DNA from: Phytophthora sp. 'mugwort'
Lineage: Eukaryota > Oomycota > Peronosporomycetes > Peronosporales > Peronosporaceae
Assembly: GCA_033558025.1 (NCBI GenBank)
Contig: JAUCEF010000018.1
Span: 1,488,001-1,552,000 of the forward strand
Direction of reading: 5' to 3'
DNA: 64,000 nt
The notes under the pieces are model-generated. The model was not told the origin of the DNA. It searched no databases and saw only the letters and a list, made by a program, of their open reading frames with translations. Positions 63,501-64,000 of this stretch are shown here, in pieces (the stretch's first letter is position 1; every line of letters starts with the position of its first letter). The position numbers were made by a program, and so were the translations under genes.

Positions 63501-64000
63501 CTCAGCAGGCCAGACCGACCTGCCGTGCCGCCAGAGCCTGTGCTCAGCGATATCGAACCGCTAGAGCTCGCCACACCGCGGCCGCTCAACACACTCACGG
63601 AGCCACCTGTACCACTTGTTAGAGACGACAAAGCCGTCGAGTCTCCCGCCGTTAAGGAGATAGCGCCACCCGACATGGCATCGCCAGCGCCCACCGACAG
63701 AGAGATCGACCCACCGTGACCGCCCGTTGACACACCCGTATTCACAGCCACGGAACCGCTGTCGCCCACACGGCTCACGCCGCTCGTCAGACGAAGACTG
63801 CCACTCACGCCGCTCCCACTCGCAGCGTCCGGCGTCGTCAGCGAGATGTCGCCGCTCGACGTCGTCACACCCGCGCCGCTCTGCAACGAGATCGACCCGC
63901 CGCTCGTCACGCCGCTCCCACCGCTCAGCGAGATCGACCCGCCGACAGTGCCGCTCGTGTGCGTGTCACCAGACCGCAGCGAGACGGATCCGCCAGCGCC
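33008..64000 (-). CDS. Giant Gly/Ser-rich repeat protein (partial, N-terminus beyond window)
   Basis: Stop at 33008-33010; the frame is open without any stop or visible intron to the right edge, at least 10,330 residues (about 0.9 MDa). Composition is dominated by Gly, Ser, Thr, Val and Ala, with Cys essentially only in the C-terminal module. Everything upstream of that module is built from about 15-residue segments, consensus G-[SDN]-[VIL]-x-[LV]-x-[ST]-G followed by a Ser/Gly/Thr turn, as expected of a beta-solenoid or stacked beta-strand fibre. From C- to N-terminus: unique module (33008-33560), degenerate repeats (33560-35170), a 219-residue tandem repeat and a 417-residue tandem repeat. 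An adhesin, cyst-coat or extracellular fibre role is inferred from architecture; oomycetes are known to store giant repetitive glycoproteins in peripheral vesicles (Lpv), but this sequence is not claimed to be one. No start or signal peptide is visible. Confidence 0.85.
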   Translation of the reverse strand, partial: GAGGSVSLRSGDTHTSGTVGGSISLSGGSGVTSGGSISLQSGAGVTTSSGDISLTTPDAASGSGVSGSLRLTSGVSRVGDSGSVAVNTGVSTGGHGGSISLSVGAGDAMSGGAISLTAGDSTALSSLTSGTGGSVSVLSGRGVASSSGSISLSTGSGGTAGRSGLLSFSSGSASAGSSGNLLLGSGASIGGNGGSVVMSVGDGSSGSGGKVSITAGLSSAIATGSAGGLIELIGGQGALTGGSISVGSGAGTGTSTTSGDVSLWSASSSTSGSLSVASGAASQSSSGSVRLTTGLSNGGSGGNIELSVGSGDIGAGGKVLLTAGGASGGTIGTVDSGVGGNVEVSSGASSTFTSGNVLVRTPDGGSGNSGSSGSSGLISLTTGSSTAGTVGDVTVSTGDSTGGNGGSVVLNVGTGNSGAGGSISLRSGDTHTSGTVGGSISLSGGSGVTSGGSITLASGAGVTTSSGDISLTTPDAASGSGVSGSLRLTSGVSRVGDSGSVAVNTGVSTGGHGGSISLSVGAGDAMSGGAISLTAGDSTALSSLTSGTGGSVSVLSGRGVASSSGSISLSTGSGGTAGRSGLLSFSSGSASAGSSGNLLLGSGASTGGNGGSVVMSVGDGSSGSGGKVSITAGLSSAIATGSAGGLIELIGGQGALTGGSISVGSGAGTGTSTTSGDVSLWSASSSTSGSLSVASGAASQSSSGSVRLTTGLSNGGSGGNIELSVGSGDIGAGGKVLLTAGGASGGTIGTAESGVGGSVEISSGASSTFTSGNVLVRTPDGGSGNSGSSGSSGLISLTTGSSTAGTVGDVTVSTGDSTGGNGGSVVLNVGTGNSGAGGSVSLRSGDTHTSGTVGGSISLSGGSGVTSGGSITLASGAGVTTSSGDISLMTPDAASGSGVSGSLRLTSGVSRVGDSGSVAVNTGVSTGGHGGSISLSVGAGDAMSGGAISLTAGDSTALSSLTSGTGGSVSVLSGRGVASSSGSISLSTGSGGTAGRSGLLSFSSGSASAGSSGNLLLGSGASTDGNGGSVVMRVGDGSSGSGGKVSITAGLSSAIATGSAGGLIELIGGQGALTGGSISVGSGAGTGTSTTSGDVSLWSASSSTSGSLSLASGVASQSSSGSVHLTTGLSNGGSGGNIELSVGSGDIGAGGKVLLTAGGASGGTVGTVDSGVGGNVEVSSGASSTFTSGNVLVRTPNGGSGNSGSSGSSGLISLTTGSSTAGTVGDVTVSTGDSTGGNGGSVVLNVGTGNSGAGGSVSLRSGDTHTSGTVGGSISLSGGSGVTSGGSITLVSGAGVTTSSGDISLTTPDAASGSGVSGTLRLTSGVSRVGDSGSVAVNTGMSTGGHGGSISLSVGAGDAMSGGAISLTAGDSTALSSLTSGTGGSVSVLSGRGVASSSGSISLSTGSGGTSGRSGLLSFSSGSASAGSSGNLLLGSGASTGGNGGSVVMSVGDGSSGSGGKVSITAGLSSAIATGSAGGMIELIGGQGALTGGSISVGSGAGTGTSTTSGDVSLWSASSGTSGSLSLASGVASQSSSGSVHLTTGLSNGGRGGNIELSVGSGNMGAGGKVLLTAGGASGGTVGSVDSGVGGNVEVSSGASSTFTSGNVLVRTPDGGSGNSGSSGSSGLISLTTGSSTAGTVGDVTVSTGDSTGGNGGSVVLNVGTGNSGNGGSISLRSGDTHTSGTVGGSISLSGGSGVTSGGSITLASGAGVTTSSGDISLTTPDAASGSGVSGSLRLTSGVSRVGDSGSVAVNTGVSTGGHGGSISLSVGAGDAMSGGAISLTAGDSTALSSLTSGTGGSVSVLSGRGVASSSGSISLSTGSGGTAGRSGLLSFSSGSASAGSSGNLLLGSGASTGGNGGSVVMSVGDGSSGSGGKVSITAGLSSAIATGSAGGLIELIGGQGALTGGSISVSSGAGTGTSTTSGDVSLWSASSSMSGSLSLASGAASQSSSGSVHLTTGLSNGGSGGNIELSVGSGDIGAGGKVLLTAGGASGGTVGSVDSGVGGNVEVSSGASSTFTSGNVLVRTPNGGSGNSGSGGSSGLISLTTGSSTAGTVGDVTLSTGDSTGGNGGSVVLNVGTGNSGNGGSISLRSGDTHTSGTVGGSISLSGGSGVTSGGSISLQSGAGVTTSSGDISLTTPDAASGSGVSGSLRLTSGVSRVGDSGSVAVNTGVSTGGHGGSISLSVGAGDAMSGGAISLTAGDSTALSSLTSGTGGSVSVLSGRGVASSSGSISLSTGSGGTAGRSGLLSFSSGSASAGSSGNLLLGSGASTGGNGGSVVMSVGDGSSGSGGKVSITAGLSSATSTGSVGGLIELIGGQGALTGGSISVGSGAGTGTSTTSGDVSLWSASSSTSGSLSVASGAASQSSSGSVHLTTGLSNGGSGGNIELSVGSGDIGAGGKVLLTAGGASGGTVGSVDSGVGGNVEVSSGASSTFTSGNVLVRTPNGGSGNSGSGGSSGLISLTTGSSTAGTVGDVTLSTGDSTGGNGGSVVLNVGTGNSGNGGSISLRSGDTHTSGTVGGSISLSGGSGVTSGGSISLQSGAGVTTSSGDISLTTPDAASGSGVSGSLRLTSGVSRVGDSGSVAVNTGVSTGGHGGSISLSVGAGDAMSGGAISLTAGDSTALSSLTSGTGGSVSVLSGRGVASSSGSISLSTGSGGTAGRSGLLSFSSGSASAGSSGNLLLGSGASTGGNGGSVVMSVGDGSSGSGGKVSITAGLSSAIATGSAGGLIELIGGQGALTGGSISVGSGAGTGTSTTSGDVSLWSASSGTSGSLSLASGVASQSSSGSVHLTTGLSNGGRGGNIELSVGSGNMGAGGKVLLTAGGASGGTVGSVDSGVGGNVEVSSGASSTFTSGNVLVRTPDGGSGNSGSSGSSGLISLTTGSSTAGTVGDVTVSTGDSTGGNGGSVVLNVGTGNSGAGGSISLRSGDTHTSGTVGGSISLSGGSGVTSGGSITLASGAGVTTSSGDISLTTPDAASGSGVSGSLRLTSGVSRVGDSGSVAVNTGVSTGGHGGSISLSVGAGDAMSGGAISLTAGDSTALSSLTSGTGGSVSVLSGRGVASSSGSISLSTGSGGTAGRSGLLSFSSGSASAGSSGNLLLGSGASIGGNGGSVVMSVGDGSSGSGGKVSITAGLSSAIATGSAGGLIELIGGQGALTGGSISVGSGAGTGTSTTSGDVSLWSASSGTSGSLSLASGVASQSSSGSVHLTTGLSNGGSGGNIELSVGSGDIGAGGKVLLTAGGASGGTIGTAESGVGGNVEVSSGASSTFTSGNVLVRTPDGGSGNSGSSGSSGLISLTTGSSTAGTVGDVTVSTGDSTGGNGGSVVLNVGTGNSGNGGSISLRSGDTHTSGTVGGSISLSGGSGVTSGGSITLASGAGVTTSSGDISLTTPDAASGSGVSGSLRLTSGVSRVGDSGSVAVNTGVSTGGHGGSISLSVGAGDAMSGGAISLTAGDSTALSSLTSGTGGSVSVLSGRGVASSSGSISLSTGSGGTSGRSGLLSFSSGSASAGSSGNLLLGSSASTGGNGGSVVMSVGDGSSGSGGKVSITAGLSSATSTGSAGGLIELIGGQGALTGGSISVGSGAGTGTSTTSGDVSLWSASSGTSGSLSLASGVASQSSSGSVYLTTGLSNGGRGGNIELSVGSGDMGAGGKVLLTAGGASGGTVGSVDSGVGGNVEVSSGASSTFTSGNVLVRTPNGGSGNSGSGGSSGLISLTTGSSTAGTVGDVTVSTGDSTGGNGGSVVLNVGTGNSGNGGSISLRSGDTHTSGTVGGSISLSGGSGVTSGGSITLASGAGVTTSSGDISLTTPDAASGSGVSGSLRLTSGVSRVGDSGSVAVNTGVSTGGHGGSISLSVGAGDAMSGGAISLTAGDSTALSSLTSGTGGSVSVLSGRGVASSSGSISLSTGSGGTAGRSGLLSFSSGSASAGSSGNLLLGSGASTGGNGGSVVMSVGDGSSGSGGKVSITAGLSSAIATGSAGGLIELIGGQGALTGGSISVGSGAGTGTSTTSGDVSLWSASSGTSGSLSLASGVASQSSSGSVYLTTGLSNGGRGGNIELSVGSGDMGAGGKVLLTAGGASGGTVGTAESGVGGNVEVSSGASSTFTSGNVLVRTPNGGSGNSGSSGSSGLISLTTGSSTAGTVGDVTVSTGDSTGGNGGSVVLNVGTGNSGNGGSISLRSGDTHTSGTVGGSISLSGGSGVTSGGSITLASGAGVTTSSGDISLTTPDAASASGVSGSLRLTSGVSRVGDSGSVAVNTGMSTGGHGGSISLSVGAGDAMSGGAISLTAGDSTALSSLTSGTGGSVSVLSGRGVASSSGSISLSTGSGGTAGRSGLLSFSSGSASAGSSGNLLLGSGASIGGNGGSVVMSVGDGSSGSGGKVSITAGLSSAIATGSAGGLIELIGGQGALTGGSISVGSGAGTGTSTTSGDVSLWSASSGTSGSLSLASGVASQSSSGSVHLTTGLSNGGRGGNIELSVGSGNMGAGGKVLLTAGGASGGTVGSVDSGVGGNVEVSSGASSTFTSGNVLVRTPDGGSGNSGSGGSSGLISLTTGSSTAGTVGDVTVSTGDSTGGNGGSVVLNVGTGNSGNGGSISLRSGDTHTSGTVGGSISLSGGSGVTSGGSITLASGAGVTTSSGDISLMTPDAASGSGVSGSLRLTSGVSRVGDSGSVAVNTGVSTGGHGGSISLSVGAGDAMSGGAISLTAGDSTALSSLTSGTGGSVSVLSGRGVASSSGSISLSTGSGGTAGRSGLLSFSSGSASAGSSGNLLLGSGASTGGNGGSVVMSVGDGSSGSGGKVSITAGLSSAIATGSAGGLIELIGGQGALTGGSISVGSGAGTGTSTTSGDVSLWSASSGTSGSLSLASGVASQSSSGSVHLTTGLSNGGRGGNIELSVGSGNMGAGGKVLLTAGGASGGTVGSVDSGVGGNVEVSSGASSTFTSGNVLVRTPDGGSGNSGSGGSSGLISLTTGSSTAGTVGDVTVSTGDSTGGNGGSVVLNVGTGNSGNGGSISLRSGDTHTSGTVGGSISLSGGSGVTSGGSITLASGAGVTTSSGDISLTTPDAASASGVSGSLRLTSGVSRVGDSGSVAVNTGVSTGGHGGSISLSVGAGDAMSGGAISLTAGDSTALSSLTSGTGGSVSVLSGRGVASSSGSISLSTGSGGTAGRSGLLSFSSGSASAGSSGNLLLGSGASIGGNGGSVVMSVGDGSSGSGGKVSITAGLSSAIATGSAGGLIELIGGQGALTGGSISVGSGAGTGTSTTSGDVSLWSASSGTSGSLSLASGVASQSSSGSVHLTTGLSNGGRGGNIELSVGSGNMGAGGKVLLTAGGASGGTVGSVDSGVGGNVEVSSGASSTFTSGNVLVRTPDGGSGNSGSGGSSGLISLTTGSSTAGTVGDVTVSTGDSTGGNGGSVVLNVGTGNSGAGGSISLRSGDTHTSGTVGGSISLSGGSGVTSGGSITLASGAGVTTSSGDISLTTPDAASASGVSGSLRLTSGVSRVGDSGSVAVNTGMSTGGHGGSISLSVGAGDAMSGGAISLTAGDSTALSSLTSGTGGSVSVLSGRGVASSSGSISLSTGSGGTAGRSGLLSFSSGSASAGSSGNLLLGSGASTGGNGGSVVMSVGDGSSGSGGKVSITAGLSSAIATGSVGGLIELIGGQGALTGGSISVGSGAGTGTSTTSGDVSLWSASSGTSGSLSLASGVASQSSSGSVHLTTGLSNGGRGGNIELSVGSGNMGAGGKVLLTAGGASDGTVGSVDSGVGGNVEVSSGASSTFTSGNVLVRTPNGGSGNSGSGGSSGLISLTTGSSTAGTVGDVTVSTGDSTGGNGGSVVLNVGTGNSGNGGSISLRSGDTHTSGTVGGSISLSGGSGVTSGGSITLASGAGVTTSSGDISLMTPDAASGSGVSGSLRLTSGVSRVGDSGSVAVNTGVSTGGHGGSISLSVGAGDAMSGGAISLTAGDSTALSSLTSGTGGSVSVLSGRGVASSSGSISLSTGSGGTAGRSGLLSFSSGSASAGSSGNLLLGSGASTGGNGGSVVMSVGDGSSGSGGKVSITAGLSSAIATGSAGGLIELIGGQGALTGGSISVGSGAGTGTSTTSGDVSLWSASSGTSGSLSLASGVASQSSSGSVHLTTGLSNGGRGGNIELSVGSGNMGAGGKVLLTAGGASGGTVGSVDSGVGGNVEVSSGASSTFTSGNVLVRTPDGGSGNSGSGGSSGLISLTTGSSTAGTVGDVTVSTGDSTGGNGGSVVLNVGTGNSGNGGSISLRSGDTHTSGTVGGSISLSGGSGVTSGGSITLASGAGVTTSSGDISLMTPDAASGSGVSGSLRLTSGVSRVGDSGSVAVNTGVSTGGHGGSISLSVGAGDAMSGGAISLTAGDSTALSSLTSGTGGSVSVLSGRGVASSSGSISLSTGSGGTAGRSGLLSFSSGSASAGSSGNLLLGSGASIGGNGGSVVMSVGDGSSGSGGKVSITAGLSSAIATGSAGGLIELIGGQGALTGGSISVGSGAGTGTSTTSGDVSLWSASSSMSGSLSLASGAASQSSSGSVHLTTGLSNGGSGGNIELSVGSGDIGAGGKVLLTAGGTSGGTIGTAESGVGGNVEVSSGASSTFTSGNVLVRTPDGGSGNSGSSGSSGLISLTTGSSTAGTVGDVTVSTGDSTGGNGGSVVLNVGTGNSGNGGSISLRSGDTHTSGTVGGSISLSGGSGVTSGGSITLASGAGVTTSSGDISLMTPDAASGSGVSGSLRLTSGVSRVGDSGSVAVNTGVSTGGHGGSISLSVGAGDAMSGGAISLTAGDSTALSSLTSGTGGSVSVLSGRGVASSSGSISLSTGSGGMAGRSGLLSFSSGSASAGSSGNLLLGSGASTGGNGGSVVMSVGDGSSGSGGKVSITAGLSSAIATGSAGGLIELIGGQGALTGGSISVGSGAGTGTSTTSGDVSLWSASSGTSGSLSLASGVASQSSSGSVHLTTGLSNGGRGGNIELSVGSGDMGAGGKVLLTAGGASGGTVGSVDSGVGGNVEVSSGASSTFTSGNVLVRTPDGGSGNSGSGGSSGLISLTTGSSTAGTVGDVTVSTGDSTGGNGGSVVLNVGTGNSGNGGSISLRSGDTHTSGTVGGSISLSGGSGVTSGGSITLASGAGVTTSSGDISLTTPDAASGSGVSGSLRLTSGVSRVGDSGSVAVNTGVSTGGHGGSISLSVGAGDAMSGGAISLTAGDSTALSSLTSGTGGSVSVLSGRGVASSSGSISLSTGSGGMAGRSGLLSFSSGSASAGSSGNLLLGSGASTGGNGGSVVMSVGDGSSGSGGKVSITAGLSSAIATGSAGGLIELIGGQGALTGGSISVGSGAGTGTSTTSGDVSLWSASSGTSGSLSLASGVASQSSSGSVHLTTGLSNGGRGGNIELSVGSGDMGAGGKVLLTAGGASGGTVGSVDSGVGGNVEVSSGASSTFTSGNVLVRTPDGGSGNSGSGGSSGLISLTTGSSTAGTVGDVTVSTGDSTGGNGGSVVLNVGTGNSGNGGSISLRSGDTHTSGTVGGSISLSGGSGVTSGGSITLASGAGVTTSSGDISLTTPDAASGSGVSGSLRLTSGVSRVGDSGSVAVNTGVSTGGHGGSISLSVGAGDAMSGGAISLTAGDSTALSSLTSGTGGSVSVLSGRGVASSSGSISLSTGSGGMAGRSGLLSFSSGSASAGSSGNLLLGSGASTGGNGGSVVMSVGDGSSGSGGKVSITAGLSSAIATGSAGGLIELIGGQGALTGGSISVGSGAGTGTSTTSGDVSLWSASSGTSGSLSLASGVASQSSSGSVHLTTGLSNGGRGGNIELSVGSGNMGAGGKVLLTAGGVSGGTVGSVDSGVGGNVEVSSGASSTFTSGNVLVRTPDGGSGNSGSGGSSGLISLTTGSSTAGTVGDVTVSTGDSTGGNGGSVVLNVGTGNSGNGGSISLRSGDTHTSGTVGGSISLSGGSGVTSGGSITLASGAGVTTSSGDISLTTPDAASASGVSGSLRLTSGVSRVGDSGSVAVNTGMSTGGHGGSISLSVGAGDAMSGGAISLTAGDSTALSSLTSGTGGSVSVLSGRGVASSSGSISLSTGSGGTAGRSGLLSFSSGSASAGSSGNLLLGSGASIGGNGGSVVMSVGDGSSGSGGKVSITAGLSSAIATGSAGGLIELIGGQGALTGGSISVGSGAGTGTSTTSGDVSLWSASSGTSGSLSLASGAASQLSSGSVRLTTGLSNGGSGGNIELSVGSGNMGAGGKVLLTAGGASGGTVGSVDSGVGGNVEVSSGASSTFTSGNVLVRTPDGGSGNSGSGGSSGLISLTTGSSTAGTVGDVTVSTGDSTGGNGGSVVLNVGTGNSGNGGSISLRSGDTHTSGTVGGSISLSGGSGVTSGGSITLASGAGVTTSSGDISLTTPDAASGSGVSGSLRLTSGVSRVGDSGSVAVNTGVSTGGHGGSISLSVGAGDAMSGGAISLTAGDSTALSSLTSGTGGSVSVLSGRGVASSSGSISLSTGSGGTAGRSGLLSFSSGSASAGSSGNLLLGSGASIGGNGGSVVMSVGDGSSGSGGKVSITAGLSSAIATGSAGGLIELIGGQGALTGGSISVGSGAGTGTSTTSGDVSLWSASSGTSGSLSLASGAASQLSSGSVRLTTGLSNGGSGGNIELSVGSGNMGAGGKVLLTAGGVSGGTVGSVDSGVGGNVEVSSGASSTFTSGNVLVRTPDGGSGNSGSGGSSGLISLTTGSSTAGTVGDVTVSTGDSTGGNGGSVVLNVGTGNSGNGGSISLRSGDTHTSGTVGGSISLSGGSGVTSGGSITLASGAGVTTSSGDISLTTPDAASASGVSGSLRLTSGVSRVGDSGSVAVNTGVSTGGHGGSISLSVGAGDAMSGGAISLTAGDSTALSSLTSGTGGSVSVLSGRGVASSSGSISLSTGSGGTAGRSGLLSFSSGSASAGSSGNLLLGSGASTGGNGGSVVMSVGDGSSGSGGKVSITAGLSSATGAGTAGGSVEISSGGTTSAFTSGSVAINSGSNSFTGMITVNSGVSSVGESGDVTVASGASTGGASGLVTVAGGASTGIGGIGGPVSIVGGSMSDASGVGGKVSVSGGNGGSTGTGGALELTAGAGGSTGGALSFASGKATSGISGDLLLTTGSLTNAATAAGASGSITVRSGPASPGSSGSISLSTGASTGGAGGTITLSVGSGTVGVGGDVKVAAGAATAASSAGGLVDITSGSSSQSSSGEVYLRSATSGISGAVTVGSGVSSAGVSGDVTVTSGASTGGVSGLVTVAGGASTGVGGIGGPVSIVGGSMSDASGVGGKVSVSGGNGGSTGTGGALELTAGAGGSTGGALSFASGKATSGISGDLLLTTGSLTNAATAAGASGSITVRSGPASPGSSGSISLSTGASTGGAGGTITLSVGSGTVGVGGDVKVAAGAATAASSAGGLVDITSGSSSQSSSGEVYLRSATSGISGAVTVGSGVSSAGVSGDVTVTSGASTGGVSGLVTVAGGASTGVGGIGGPVSIVGGSMSDASGVGGKVSVSGGNGGSTGTGGALELTAGAGGSTGGALSFASGKATSGISGDLLLTTGSLTNAATAASSSGSITVRSGPASPGSSGSISLSTGASTGGVGGEIVMSVGGGTVGNGGRIALVGGAASDSTAGIGNGGSITLSSGDSTSATGGLLSLVSGTGTAKSSGKVDILSANGGTNGVSGNVQLASGTTGAGSSGSLTLSTGNAVGGTGGDILVQVGSGSVGAGGALTMTAGTASAAAAVGGQVSILSGNGGDGGGAVTIQAGTTSTSSGAGTGGSITLSSGPSLSAAASGEIIISSAAKSVPGASGTVTIETGSTTAGNSGAISISSGATSSGIGGAISVSVGAGTTGIGGGLSLLAGQSTAGTGGDATMTAGGGIIGGKITLVGGSGSPGGGGTIAITSGTSTGSSSGLIQIASAIGGSVGSGDASFGTGVASGPTGALTISTGASTNGLAGSMTLSVGSSAAAIGGSWTASAGTTSAGAGGVATMNGGVGSVSGGTVNINGGLGGTGSGGDVNLSSGQSTGAAGGALSLKTGTGVSGSASGTITLSSGTATNANSGGVMLSTGGSTGGTGGAIALSVGGGNTGDGGAVTIAAGMTTSSSGIGGSVDLTAGDSTAGTGGSVHAYIGAGSSAVNDGGFYVKKTTTGATDLLKVTSTVLAGSSLAVAFTSTTSTIQLTSASQVMITGTSTTVSGGPLHVDSHSFRVSKDASTDVLYVDVAGSVVNALAANVLGQLQLSAAQASILHSPTGSTDALTISSRMLKLDGGDVVFVGSAVTTASPAPTGGSACTAGTLRYDAGAIYFCGTDLVWKQIALATY
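33560..35170 (-). repeat. Degenerate short Gly/Ser repeats
   Basis: Same 15-residue strand-turn segments as the arrays but strongly diverged, with a recurring phrase of the type STGGxGGxIxLSVGxG-GxGG about every 100 residues (for example near 33720, 34430, 34820 and 35150). This looks like the ancestral, no longer homogenised end of the array. Confidence 0.75.
35170..36915 (-). repeat. Tandem 657-bp (219-residue) repeat, about 2.7 copies
   Basis: Blocks recur exactly 657 bp apart (for example 35353 and 36010; 35725 and 36382) with almost no differences. The unit contains GGPVSIVGGSMSDASG, SFASGKATSGISGDLLLTTG and SITVRSGPASPGSSGSISL. It is a different higher-order unit from the 1251-bp array beside it but uses the same 15-residue segment. 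Confidence 0.92.
37080..64000 (-). repeat. Tandem 1251-bp (417-residue) repeat, about 21.5 copies, continuing past window
   Basis: The same landmark recurs at 37575 and every 1251 bp up to 63846 (22 occurrences) with no insertion or deletion in about 27 kb. Copies differ by scattered substitutions only. Each unit contains about 26 segments, starting for example GGSISLSVGAGDAMSGGAIS and including DVSLWSAS (the only Trp) and VLVRTPDGGSG. The landmark STGGxGG-(x)5-SVGxG-(x)3-GxGG occurs four times per unit, so 417 is about 4 x 104. Confidence 0.97.

Noticed and set aside
34842..63719. Many long proline-rich open frames on the plus strand opposite the giant gene (up to 868 codons, others 175-195)
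   Set aside because: They are exact antisense shadows of the Gly/Ser codons, repeat every 1251 or 657 bp, and have no domain or start context.
37080..64000. Regular repeats considered as a CRISPR or satellite array
   Set aside because: Unit is 1251 bp with no spacers, and the frame is protein-coding throughout.

Overview
The window is nuclear DNA of a filamentous oomycete, most likely Phytophthora or a close relative (Peronosporales). This is inferred from dense genes, GC-rich exons, short introns (about 52-105 nt, many with a CTRAC-like branch site), head-to-head gene pairs, and proteins of eukaryotic and mitochondrial type. No bacterial operons, CRISPR arrays or rRNA genes were seen, and no tRNA was recognised by eye. 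Most gene models below were assembled by hand from splice sites and checked for codon phase.

Region 1 (1-7.4 kb) mixes live and dead genes. It holds the C-terminal end of a Mutator-like (MULE) transposase at the left edge, two frameshifted gene relics (557-1067 and about 5710-7325), a DHHC palmitoyltransferase and the queuine tRNA-ribosyltransferase accessory subunit QTRT2.

Region 2 (7.6-22.2 kb) is a large near-perfect inverted duplication. The arms 7652-12274 and 17544-22166 are each 4623 bp, and every paired coordinate sums to 29818. Each arm carries a coiled-coil gene, a 7-exon cyclophilin (with a 15-nt microexon) and a bZIP factor with a likely membrane anchor. The arm ends fall inside the coiled-coil and bZIP genes, so the two copies of each differ only at the C-terminus. 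The 5.27-kb spacer holds a divergent pair: a DENN protein with a PDZ domain inserted between its DENN parts, and a mitochondrial SLC30A9-like transporter.

Region 3 (22.4-32.9 kb) has a Gln-rich protein I do not recognise, the complex I assembly factor NDUFAF5 (7 exons), the V-ATPase V0 subunit d (8 exons, one apparently a GC-AG intron) and mitochondrial leucyl-tRNA synthetase. The last two are divergent across a 161-bp promoter.

Region 4 (33.0-64.0 kb) is one uninterrupted minus-strand reading frame of more than 10,300 codons, still open at the right edge. It encodes a giant Gly/Ser-rich protein. A unique C-terminal module is followed toward the N-terminus by degenerate repeats, about 2.7 copies of a 219-residue (657-bp) repeat, and about 21.5 copies of a 417-residue (1251-bp) repeat with no length change. 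Each 417-residue unit is itself about 26 beta-strand-like segments of about 15 residues grouped into four super-units of about 104. This is the most striking object in the window: it looks like a giant repetitive surface or secreted fibre whose N-terminus lies outside.
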